From assembly GCA_007695225.1 (NCBI GenBank), contig REED01000211.1, forward strand, positions 1-56,697: DNA of 56,697 nucleotides. Reading direction: 5' to 3'. Below the pieces are notes generated by a model that saw only the letters and a list, made by a program, of their open reading frames with translations, was not told the origin of the DNA and searched no databases. Made by a program: the position numbers and the translations under genes. Positions within the stretch are counted from its first letter, which is position 1. The number at the start of each line of letters is the position of its first letter. Of this stretch, positions 9,722 through 17,084 are shown piece after piece. The stretch comes from Gemmatimonadales bacterium (GTDB taxonomy: Bacteria > Gemmatimonadota > Gemmatimonadetes > Longimicrobiales > Gaopeijiaceae).

Positions 9722-9802
9722 ACTGAGCCCCCTGAACTGAGCCCCCTGAACTGAGCCCTCTGGGCTGAGTCCCCTGGGCTGAGACAACCCGAACGGAGCC
9801 CC
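9719..9802. repeat. 14-bp tandem repeat beginning at the lptG stop codon
   Basis: Units of 14 bp, TGAACTGAGCCCCC, run head to tail: 9719, 9733, 9747, then increasingly diverged copies at 9761, 9775 and 9789. The TGA opening the first unit is the lptG stop codon. The array fills the gap to the convergent dapF-like gene. No hairpin terminator with a T run is visible here. Confidence 0.85.
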
Positions 9803-9819
9803 TTGGATCCACGCTCCCG

Positions 9820-10836
9820 TCAGGAGCGGAGGGACTCAAGGAACCCCGGAAGAAGCCTTCCGCGGCAGACCTCCTGGACCGGCCCCCGGAGGGTTACCTC
9901 CAGGTTCGTGGTCACCGTCACCTCCATCTCCCCCCCCTCCATCTCCACGGTGATGGGCCCGGGCTCCAGGCGTCCCGTCGCCACCGCCGCCACCGAGGCG
10001 GCGCAGGAACTCGTCCCTGATGCCGAGGTCCGCCCCACCCCCCGCTCCCAGATGGCGATCCGGAGCCGCTGAGGGGGACCGGGAGCCCGGCCCCTCGCCC
10101 CATCCCTCACCCCCACCTGGGCCTTCACCCGGGCCGCCGCCCCACCCTCCACCGGGGCATCCACCGGGCCACCCACAGGAGCTTCCACCCAGGCGAGCTG
10201 CACGTTGGTCCCCCGGGTGAAGGCAGGGTGGGTGGCCAGGAAGGGCCCCAGGGCCTCCAGGTTCGCGGGGGAGAGGTCTTCGGTGAACACCACCGCGTGG
10301 GGGTTCCCGACGGAGACGGCGAGGAAGGCCACCGCGCCCAGGGACGGGTGGTCCAGGCGGACCGGGGCCTCTCCCGACTCCACCCACCCGCCCGGAACCT
10401 TCAACTCCACCGCCGTGGGACCGACCCGGGCCCGCCCCATCTGAACCGACAGGTCCAGGATCCCCGTGGAGGTCCGACCGTGGACCTGCATCCCGATGAG
10501 GCTTCCGCCGCTCCGAACCTGGAAGGGTTCCTCCTCCACCAGCCCGGCAGAGTGGAGATGGGCCCCCAGGATCCGGAGTCCGTTTCCGCTCCGTTCGAAC
10601 TCGGAGCCGTCGGGGTTGAACATGCGGAGAGGGAAGACCCCGTCACCGGGAGCGGGATCCAGGAGGACCACGATCCCATCCGACCCCACCCCTTCCCACC
10701 GATGACAGATCCGCTCCACCGCCTCGCCGGAGAGGAGCCATCCTTCCTCGGCGGAAGCTTCCGGTGGTGCGGCTTGGAAGACCAGGTAGTCGTTCCCCAG
10801 CCCGTGGGCCCGGTAGTACTTGGATTCGATGATCAC
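9820..10836 (-). CDS. dapF: Diaminopimelate epimerase homologue with Ser/Ser active site
   Basis: A DapF-fold protein of 338 residues. The GTG start at 10836 follows a good ribosome-binding site (GGGGAGGTGG) and gives VIIESKYYRAHGLGNDYLVF, the family N terminus. An ATG at 10989 would add 51 unrelated residues. Family motifs are clear: FNPDGSEFERSGNG (about 75-86) and WERGVGRTSASGTSSCA (about 264-280). In true diaminopimelate epimerases the two bases that exchange the alpha proton are cysteines in these motifs (Cys73 and Cys217 in E. coli). Here both are serine (Ser83 codon AGC, Ser273 codon TCA). About 40 Ala/Gly/Pro-rich residues are inserted before the second motif. It may be a low-activity epimerase, another isomerase, or a non-catalytic homologue. 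No lysine-pathway gene is adjacent. Confidence 0.8.
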   Translation of the reverse strand: MIIESKYYRAHGLGNDYLVFQAAPPEASAEEGWLLSGEAVERICHRWEGVGSDGIVVLLDPAPGDGVFPLRMFNPDGSEFERSGNGLRILGAHLHSAGLVEEEPFQVRSGGSLIGMQVHGRTSTGILDLSVQMGRARVGPTAVELKVPGGWVESGEAPVRLDHPSLGAVAFLAVSVGNPHAVVFTEDLSPANLEALGPFLATHPAFTRGTNVQLAWVEAPVGGPVDAPVEGGAAARVKAQVGVRDGARGRAPGPPQRLRIAIWERGVGRTSASGTSSCAASVAAVATGRLEPGPITVEMEGGEMEVTVTTNLEVTLRGPVQEVCRGRLLPGFLESLRS

Positions 10837-10987
10837 CGCCCTCCACCTCCCCGCTGAAACCCGTCCCACCTCCCCCTCGTAGGGAGGCCCGTAGCCGCTC
10901 CTGCCTCGGTTCCGGCATTTCCGCTGCCGACGCAACCACCACGAACCACCGGACGTCGAAGGCACAGACGGGGAAGGGAGCCGGAAC

Positions 10988-13804
10988 ATGAGGCATCACA
11001 TCGGGCTGACGCGGATGATCGGGAGAATGACCATGGATTGGCAAGGCGGACGGATAGAGCGGAGGACGCGGGGATCGGGATGGACACGGCGTGTCCTGCC
11101 CCCGGTGCTGGGGATGCTGGCGCTGGGATGGGCGGGGGCAGGACCGCTGTCGGGAGCGGAGCCCGGGACCGAAAAACTGTCGGGTGAGGGCTGGAATGAG
11201 GGGGCGGCGCAGGTGGACACCCTCAGCAGTGGGGAGAGCCGGGATTCCCGGACTCCTCCGCCGGTGCCCGCCATGAACGCAGTGCGGGTGCAGGGCGCGC
11301 CCCCGGTCATCGATGGGAATCTGAACGATCCGGCCTGGGAATACGCCCCCGTGGCCACCGATTTCGTCCAGGTGGAGCCCCACGAGGGGCGCTCCGCCTC
11401 GGAGCGCACCGAAGTCCGGGTCCTCTATGACGACGAGGCCCTCTACGTGGCCTTCCGGGCCTGGGACTCCCAGCCCGATTCCATCGTGGGCCAGCTCACC
11501 CGTCGGGATCAGCAGTCCTACTCGGACCGGGTCCATGTCATGGTGGACTCCTACCACGACCGGCGCACCGCCTTCCACTTCGCCGTGAATCCGGTGGGCG
11601 TGAAGCTCGACCTCTACCGCTTCAACGACTCCCAGGAGGACACGGGGTGGGACGCGGTGTGGGACGTGGCCACCCGGGTGGACGACCAGGGGTGGACGGC
11701 CGAGTTCCGGGTCCCCCTCTCCCAGCTCCGCTTCTCCAGCGCACCGGTCCAGACCTGGGGGATCAACTTCGCCCGGGAGATCGCCCGGCGGAACGAGCTG
11801 GCGGTCTGGGCTCCCCTCTCCCCCCGGGACCAGTCCATCGTCTCCCGTGCCGGGGAACTCCAGGGGATCCGCGATCTCTATACCCGGCGGCGCATCGAGG
11901 TGCTCCCCTACTCCGTGGCCCGTGCCACCCGGGGACCGGGGGACGCGGCCAACCCCTTCTTCAGCTCCACCGATGTGGGAGGTGAGGTGGGCGGCGACGT
12001 GAAGATCGGGATCACCAACAACCTGACCCTGGACCTGACGGTGAATCCTGACTTCGGTCAGGTGGAGGCGGACCCCGGGCAGGTGAATCTCACCGCCTTC
12101 GAGACCTTCCTCCCGGAGCGCCGGCCCTTCTTCACCGAGGGCGCCAGTATCTTCAACTTCGGGATCGGCGTGGGGGACGGAGACGGAAGCGCCGAGTCCC
12201 TCTTCTACTCCCGCCGGGTGGGACGGGCCCCCCAGGGTGGGGTGGATGGCGGGGGATGGGTGGACCGCCCCTCCCAGACCCGGATCCTGGCGGCGGGGAA
12301 GTTGTCGGGGAAGACGGAGAGCGGCTGGTCCGTCGGGGCACTCAGCGCCCTCACCGGCTCGGAGGAGGCCCGCATCGCCCACGCAGACGGCACCCGGGAC
12401 AGCCGGACCATCGAGCCTCTGGCCAACTACTCCCTCCTCCGCGTCCAGCGGGACTTCCGGGACGGGGGGAGCGCCGTGGGGCTCATCGGCACGGGAACCT
12501 TCCGGGACGGGGGCCCGTCGGCAGAGCTGGGACTGCGGGACCAGGCCTTTTCCGGAGGCGTGGACCTCCGCCACCGCTTCCGGGACAACACGCTGGAGTT
12601 CAAGGCGTACCTTTTGGGCTCCCACGTCTCGGGATCCGAGTTCGCCATGGAGCGCACCCAGCGGTCCCCGGCCCGCTACTACCAGCGGCCGGACGCAGAG
12701 CACCTCACCCTGGACCCCACCGCCACCTCCCTCTTCGGATGGTCGGCGAACATGGAGCTCTTCAAGGTGGGCGGCGGACCCTGGCGCTATGCCTCCCTGA
12801 CCCAGATCCGGTCCCCCGGCTTCGAGGTCAACGACCTGGGCTTCATGCCCGGCGCCGATCACGTCAACCAGGTGGGCTTCGTGGGCTACCGGCAGACGGA
12901 GCCGGGGCGCTGGCTCCGGAACTGGGGAGTGAACGCGAATGCCTGGGCGGCGTGGACCTTCGGTTGGGAGCAGACCGGTCTTGGGGGGAATGTCAACGGG
13001 CAGTTCACCCTGAACAACAACTGGAACGGGTACGGCGGAGTGAACGTGAATGCCTCCACCCTGAACACCACCCTCCTCCGGGGAGGACCGGCCTTCCGGA
13101 CCGAACGACAGTGGAATGGCTGGAACGGCCTCAACAGCGACGGGCGCCGCGACCTCCAAGTCAGCATGAACACCAACTGGAGCGTCCGCCCCGAGAGCGA
13201 CTCCTGGTCCTTCAACGCCTCCCCCAACGTCCGGTGGCGTCCGTCGGAGCGGGCCACCGTCCGGGTGGGGCCCTTCGCCAACTGGCGGGTGGAGGACCGC
13301 CAGTGGGTGGACCGGGTGGGAACCGACAACGGGCCGGCGTACCTGTTCGGCCGGATGGACCAGACCACCTTCGGGCTCACCACCCGGCTGGACCTGGCCC
13401 TCTCCCCCACCCTCTCCCTCCAGTTCTACGGCCAGCCCTTCATGTCGGCTGGAAGCTTCGGGGAGTTCAAGCAGGTCAACGATCCCCGAGGGGCCAGCTA
13501 TGCCCAGCGGGTCGCCCCCGTGACCGCTCGCCGGGACGGAACGGGATTCGTCGCCGACCTGAACGGAAACGGAGCGGAGGAACGCTTCCGGAACCCGGAC
13601 TTCAACGTGGCCCAGTTCCGCTCCAACGCGGTTCTCCGGTGGGAGTACCGCCCCGGGTCCACCCTCTATGCGGTCTGGGGCCAGGCTCGGGACCACTTCA
13701 GCCAGGACGGAGACTTCCGGTTGGGAGACGGGATGGGTGACCTCTTCAGCCAGGAGTCGGAGAACGTCCTGATGCTCAAGGTGAGCTACTGGCTCAGCCC
13801 CTGA
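10988..13804 (+). CDS. DUF5916 outer-membrane protein with CBM9-like domain
   Basis: The protein has 938 residues. A signal peptide is likely within residues 34-57 (RRVLPPVLGMLALGW). Residues about 95-290 form a carbohydrate-binding family 9-like sandwich (PPVIDGNLNDPAW, DEALYVAFRAWD). The rest matches DUF5916: TRRRIEVLPYSVARA, NLTLDLTVNPDFGQVEADPG, ERRPFFTEGASIF, FYSRRVGRAP, then a long series of amphipathic strands ending in LMLKVSYWLSP. Such proteins are predicted outer-membrane beta barrels of unknown role, common in Gemmatimonadota and Bacteroidota. The ATG at 10988 has GGGAAGGGAG upstream. Later Mets at 11015 and 11033 are possible starts. A strong terminator follows. The gene is divergent from dapF across 151 bp. 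Confidence 0.85.
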   Translation: MRHHIGLTRMIGRMTMDWQGGRIERRTRGSGWTRRVLPPVLGMLALGWAGAGPLSGAEPGTEKLSGEGWNEGAAQVDTLSSGESRDSRTPPPVPAMNAVRVQGAPPVIDGNLNDPAWEYAPVATDFVQVEPHEGRSASERTEVRVLYDDEALYVAFRAWDSQPDSIVGQLTRRDQQSYSDRVHVMVDSYHDRRTAFHFAVNPVGVKLDLYRFNDSQEDTGWDAVWDVATRVDDQGWTAEFRVPLSQLRFSSAPVQTWGINFAREIARRNELAVWAPLSPRDQSIVSRAGELQGIRDLYTRRRIEVLPYSVARATRGPGDAANPFFSSTDVGGEVGGDVKIGITNNLTLDLTVNPDFGQVEADPGQVNLTAFETFLPERRPFFTEGASIFNFGIGVGDGDGSAESLFYSRRVGRAPQGGVDGGGWVDRPSQTRILAAGKLSGKTESGWSVGALSALTGSEEARIAHADGTRDSRTIEPLANYSLLRVQRDFRDGGSAVGLIGTGTFRDGGPSAELGLRDQAFSGGVDLRHRFRDNTLEFKAYLLGSHVSGSEFAMERTQRSPARYYQRPDAEHLTLDPTATSLFGWSANMELFKVGGGPWRYASLTQIRSPGFEVNDLGFMPGADHVNQVGFVGYRQTEPGRWLRNWGVNANAWAAWTFGWEQTGLGGNVNGQFTLNNNWNGYGGVNVNASTLNTTLLRGGPAFRTERQWNGWNGLNSDGRRDLQVSMNTNWSVRPESDSWSFNASPNVRWRPSERATVRVGPFANWRVEDRQWVDRVGTDNGPAYLFGRMDQTTFGLTTRLDLALSPTLSLQFYGQPFMSAGSFGEFKQVNDPRGASYAQRVAPVTARRDGTGFVADLNGNGAEERFRNPDFNVAQFRSNAVLRWEYRPGSTLYAVWGQARDHFSQDGDFRLGDGMGDLFSQESENVLMLKVSYWLSP

Positions 13805-13828
13805 CGGGGATCCTCTCCATCCGTGGAA

Positions 13829-13873
13829 GCCGAAGGGCCGGTCCCAACGCAGGGGGCCGGCCCTTCGGCGTTT
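13829..13873 (+). terminator. Rho-independent-type terminator after the DUF5916 gene
   Basis: Perfect 13-bp stem GCCGAAGGGCCGG (13829-13841) pairs with CCGGCCCTTCGGC (13857-13869) around a 15-base loop, followed by GTTT. It lies 25 bp past the stop codon. The T tract is short, so it is a strong hairpin but a weak classical terminator. Confidence 0.75.
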
Positions 13874-13919
13874 CCAGCCGGGGTTTGCAGCCAGCGTTTC
13901 CATCCGGCATTTCCAGCCC
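13868..13919. repeat. 13-bp tandem repeat, 4 copies
   Basis: Four units with a strict 13-bp period start at 13868, 13881, 13894 and 13907; the first is GCGTTTCCAGCCG and the others differ at a few bases. The array begins in the right arm of the terminator hairpin and is non-coding. Confidence 0.75.
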
Positions 13920-13958
13920 CGGATCCAGTCCAACCCCGCTGACTCGTACCTCCAGAGT

Positions 13959-13995
13959 GTATTCGGTATTGACTGAACAATCGAAACGTACAATC
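13959..13995 (+). promoter_or_regulatory. Possible promoter/operator of the efflux operon
   Basis: This is an AT-rich island in otherwise GC-rich sequence, 48 bp before the regulator gene. TTGACT (13969-13974) resembles a -35 box and TACAAT (13989-13994) a -10 box, but only 14 bp separate them, which is short for a sigma-70 promoter. The segment also holds an imperfect palindrome, TTCG-GT-ATTG then CAAT-CGAA, around 13962-13984. A repressor site overlapping a poorly spaced promoter would fit autoregulation by the GbsR/MarR protein. This is inference only. Confidence 0.4.
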
Positions 13996-14041
13996 CTTAC
14001 ACGCTCAGTCACCGCGAGATTCCTCCTGCCATTGCAGCGTC

Positions 14042-14530
14042 ATGGATCCAGCCGTCGAACGCTTCATCGAACGCATGGGCCTCGAGGCCGAAGCCGATGG
14101 ACTCCCCCGCATCAGCGGACGAATCCTGGCTTTCCTCATCACCGCCGAGGCTCCGGCGTCCCTGGATGGGATCGCCGAGGCGCTCCGCGTGAGCCGAGCC
14201 TCGGTAAGCACCAACTGTCGACTGCTGGAGGAGATCGGGGCCGCAGGCCGGGTCTCGCTTCCCGGGGATCGAAAGGATTACTACGAGTTGGCGCCGGGCT
14301 TCCCGGAGCGCTTTTTCGCCAGTACCCGGAAGCGAACCCGGAGCAAGGTGAAACTTGCAGAAGAGGCGCTGGCACGCCTTCCGGAAGGAGAGGCCACCGC
14401 CCGGGGACGGATGAGGCTATGGCGGGACTTCCACGCCTTCATCCTGGATGAACTGGACGGCGTGGAGGGCCGCTGGCGCATCCTGGCTGCCGACCGGGAC
14501 GCCCTCACTCCCCCCTCGAATTCCCGATGA
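14042..14530 (+). CDS. GbsR/MarR-family transcriptional regulator
   Basis: A small DNA-binding protein of 162 residues. The N-terminal segment FIERMGLEAEADGLPRISGR is characteristic of the GbsR branch of the MarR superfamily. A winged helix-turn-helix follows at about 37-80 (SLDGIAEALRVSRASVS, wing near VSLPGDRKDYYEL). The C-terminal half is helical and probably dimerises. It is the first gene of an efflux operon and overlaps the tolC start by 4 bp (ATGA), so it is translationally coupled to the pump. It most likely represses the operon and is released by a pump substrate. The ligand cannot be read from the sequence. Confidence 0.88.
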   Translation: MDPAVERFIERMGLEAEADGLPRISGRILAFLITAEAPASLDGIAEALRVSRASVSTNCRLLEEIGAAGRVSLPGDRKDYYELAPGFPERFFASTRKRTRSKVKLAEEALARLPEGEATARGRMRLWRDFHAFILDELDGVEGRWRILAADRDALTPPSNSR

Positions 14531-16029
14531 TGCTCAGCCGTCGAACCTGTCCGGCCCGCGCTCGCCTCGCCGGAGCGGGAGGGTTCCTGGTCCTCCTCTT
14601 CGGCGTCCTGGCGCCACCTCCCGCCGGTGCCCAGATCGTTGAGACCGATCCCTTCCCCCCCTCGTTGGGGACCCAGGGCCCAGGGGATGACCTCCCATGG
14701 GCGACCTCCCTCTCCCTGGCCGAAGCCGAACGCCGGGCCATCGACCTGGGCGAGGAAGTGGCGATCGTCCGGGAGCGGATCGCCCAGGCCGAGGAGGAGA
14801 TCACCCAGATTCGGGCCGGCGCCCTCCCTGCGGTCTCAGCCAACCTGGCCTACACCCGCTCCATTCGGAGCATCTTCGACGGCCTGGCCGCTCCCGGGCC
14901 CCCGGACGATGAACCATCCAACGGTCCCGGGGACGGTGAGGACAACCCATTCGCCGACCTTCCCTTCGGTCGCCCCAACACCTGGATCGCCGGCATTCGG
15001 GTCACCCAGCCCCTCTACGTGGCCGGTCGGGTGGGAATCGGACTGGACATCGCTGAACGGGTGCGGGAAACCCTCCGGCACGAATTGGCGGAAACCGAGG
15101 CAGAAGTCCGTCTCCAGGTCCGGGAGGCCTACTTCCAGTCCGCGTTCACCCGCGTTCTGGTGGAGATCGCCGAAGAGGCCTACGCGCTGGCCGACGCCCA
15201 GCTTCAGCAGGTCCAGGACTTCCGGGATCAGGGGGTCGCCTCGGAGTTGGACGTCCTCACCGCCCGGGTGGAGCGGGACAACCTGGAGCCCCAGGTGGTG
15301 GAAGCCCGCAACGGCGCCCACCTCGCCCTCCTGGCCCTCCTCCGGCTGGTCCAACTCCCGGGGGATACCGAGGTGGAGCTTACCACACCCCTCACAGCAG
15401 AGCTCTCCCCGGTGGACGCCCCGGCCCTCCGGGCAGCGCTGGAAGAACGAGCCATCCTCCGGGCAGCCCGCACCCGGATCCGCATCGAAGAGGACCAGGT
15501 CCGCCTGGCCCGCTCCGGCTACCGCCCCACGGTCGGTGCCTTCCTGGACCTGGGGTGGCAGGCCTTCCCCGCCACCGTCCTCCCCACCGGGGGTGGAGGG
15601 TGGCGGGAGGACTGGAACGCCGGCTTTCAGGTCTCCATTCCGGTATTCAACGGCTTCCGCACCCGCGCCGAGATCCAGAGCGCCCGGTCCGGCGTGCGGC
15701 AGGCGGACCTGGAGCTGGACCAGCTCATCGAGGGGCTGATCCTGGGGCTGGAAGGGGACCTCTCCCAGTTGGAGGCGGCCCTTTCTCAGGTGGAGGCCCG
15801 CCGGGGGACGGTAGAGGAGGCCCTCCGGATCGTGGAACTGGCCGAGCTTCGCTTCGCCGCGGGCTCCGGTACGGCCCTTGAGCTCTCCAACACCCGCCTC
15901 CTCCTCCAGCGTGCACGAGTGAACGAGGTGGAGGCAATCCTCTCCTACGTCACCGCTCTGGCCCGTCTCGAACGGGCCTCCGGGGGATCCGTCCCCCTCC
16001 TCCGCGACCGCATCCAGGAATACGACTGA
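14527..16029 (+). CDS. TolC-family outer-membrane efflux channel
   Basis: An outer-membrane factor of 500 residues with a signal peptide (GFLVLLFGVLAPPPAGAQ). Two repeats of long coiled-coil helices with short strands are typical of TolC: LSLAEAERRAIDLGEEVAIVR near residue 60, VTQPLYVAGRVGIGLD near 160, YRPTVGAFLDLGWQ near 335, VSIPVFNGFRTRAEIQ near 370, and a final helix ending near LLRDRIQEYD. An acidic Pro/Gly-rich loop at about 118-150 is longer than in E. coli TolC. It is the exit duct for the downstream adaptor and RND pump. The 3-base gap to the next gene and 4-bp overlap with the regulator make one transcription unit. Confidence 0.9.
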   Translation: MMLSRRTCPARARLAGAGGFLVLLFGVLAPPPAGAQIVETDPFPPSLGTQGPGDDLPWATSLSLAEAERRAIDLGEEVAIVRERIAQAEEEITQIRAGALPAVSANLAYTRSIRSIFDGLAAPGPPDDEPSNGPGDGEDNPFADLPFGRPNTWIAGIRVTQPLYVAGRVGIGLDIAERVRETLRHELAETEAEVRLQVREAYFQSAFTRVLVEIAEEAYALADAQLQQVQDFRDQGVASELDVLTARVERDNLEPQVVEARNGAHLALLALLRLVQLPGDTEVELTTPLTAELSPVDAPALRAALEERAILRAARTRIRIEEDQVRLARSGYRPTVGAFLDLGWQAFPATVLPTGGGGWREDWNAGFQVSIPVFNGFRTRAEIQSARSGVRQADLELDQLIEGLILGLEGDLSQLEAALSQVEARRGTVEEALRIVELAELRFAAGSGTALELSNTRLLLQRARVNEVEAILSYVTALARLERASGGSVPLLRDRIQEYD

Positions 16030-16031
16030 CC

Positions 16032-17084
16032 ATGAAGCGCATGGGAACCACGGGCTGGGTCCTTACGGGACTTGCCCTCGTCATCGTGTTGATCTTCGGA
16101 ATTCGGCTGGTGCAGCTCTCCGCCGAGGAGGACCCCGCCGACACGGTGGACCAGATCCGGGAACGGGAGGGAATCCCCGTCGTGGTGGCGGAGGCGGAGC
16201 GCGGCACGCTGGAGGTATGGCGGACGTTCTCCGGCACCGTCACCGGCGAGCGGGAGTCGGTGCTGCGAGCCCGGAGCGACGATGAGGTCAGGGAGGTCCG
16301 GGTCCGGGTGGGGGACAGGGTCCAATCCGGTCAGATGCTGGTTCGCCAGGCGGGGCAGGCATCCGACGCTCGGATTCGACAGGCCGACGCGGCTCTCCAG
16401 CAGGCGCAGCGGCAAGTGGAGAGGCTCCGCCCCCTCTGGGAAGCCGGTGCCCTCTCGGACCAGGACTGGGAGGATGCGAACACCCGGATGGAACTCGCCC
16501 GTGCGGACCGGGAGGCCCTATCCGGGACCACCGATGGGATCGCCCCCATCGCAGGGCTCGTCTCCGAGGTACCGGCCCGGGTCGGGATGATCCCTACCCA
16601 GGGAGATGCACTGGTCCGGATCGTGGATGATTCGGCCTGGCGAATTCCCCTCCGGGTGAGCCCCGACCAGGCCGCCGAGCTCCAGGCCGGGCAGGCCGCC
16701 CGGGTGGGAACGGGCGTCGACCCGGTGGTGGGCCTGGTGGACCGGGTGACTCTCCAGGCGGATCCCCGTTCCCGCCTGGTGGAAGTGGATGTCCGGGTGG
16801 ACGGGGCGAGCGCGGCAGGGCGTCTCCGTCCAGGAAGCTTCGCCACCGTCCAGGTGCTGGTGGACATACGGGAAGAGGTGGTGCGGATTCCCCGGACCGC
16901 CCTCCGGCCAGAGGGAGTCTGGGTCCTGAACGGAGACGACGTGGTCGAGCTTCGGGAGGTCGAGGCCGGGCTCCAGGGCGACGAGTGGGTGGAAATCATG
17001 GTGGGAGTGGACGTGGGTGAACGGGTAGTGACCGAGGGCGCACGCTTCCTCTCAGACGGGGCCCGGGCCCAGGTGGTGGACTGA
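16032..17084 (+). CDS. RND efflux periplasmic adaptor (membrane fusion protein)
   Basis: The protein has 350 residues. An uncleaved N-terminal membrane helix or signal anchor (GWVLTGLALVIVLIFGIRLV) leads into a barrel-sandwich (lipoyl-like) domain (VVVAEAERGTLEVWRTFSG, VRVRVGDRVQSGQ), a short alpha hairpin (about 115-155), the second lipoyl half (GIAPIAGLVSEVPARVG), then beta-barrel and membrane-proximal domains ending near GERVVTEGARFLSDGA. It links the inner-membrane pump to the TolC channel. Its stop codon shares one base with the start of the pump gene (TGATG). Confidence 0.9.
   Translation: MKRMGTTGWVLTGLALVIVLIFGIRLVQLSAEEDPADTVDQIREREGIPVVVAEAERGTLEVWRTFSGTVTGERESVLRARSDDEVREVRVRVGDRVQSGQMLVRQAGQASDARIRQADAALQQAQRQVERLRPLWEAGALSDQDWEDANTRMELARADREALSGTTDGIAPIAGLVSEVPARVGMIPTQGDALVRIVDDSAWRIPLRVSPDQAAELQAGQAARVGTGVDPVVGLVDRVTLQADPRSRLVEVDVRVDGASAAGRLRPGSFATVQVLVDIREEVVRIPRTALRPEGVWVLNGDDVVELREVEAGLQGDEWVEIMVGVDVGERVVTEGARFLSDGARAQVVD

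Noticed and set aside
9719..9802. Repeat arrays considered as CRISPR
   Set aside because: Units of 13-26 bp are joined head to tail without spacers, and no cas gene is present.
10643..13993. An 1116-codon open frame on the minus strand
   Set aside because: It lies antisense to the DUF5916 gene and overlaps the DapF homologue. Its sequence is Pro/Gly/Val/His-rich with no domain, the usual shadow of a GC-rich gene.
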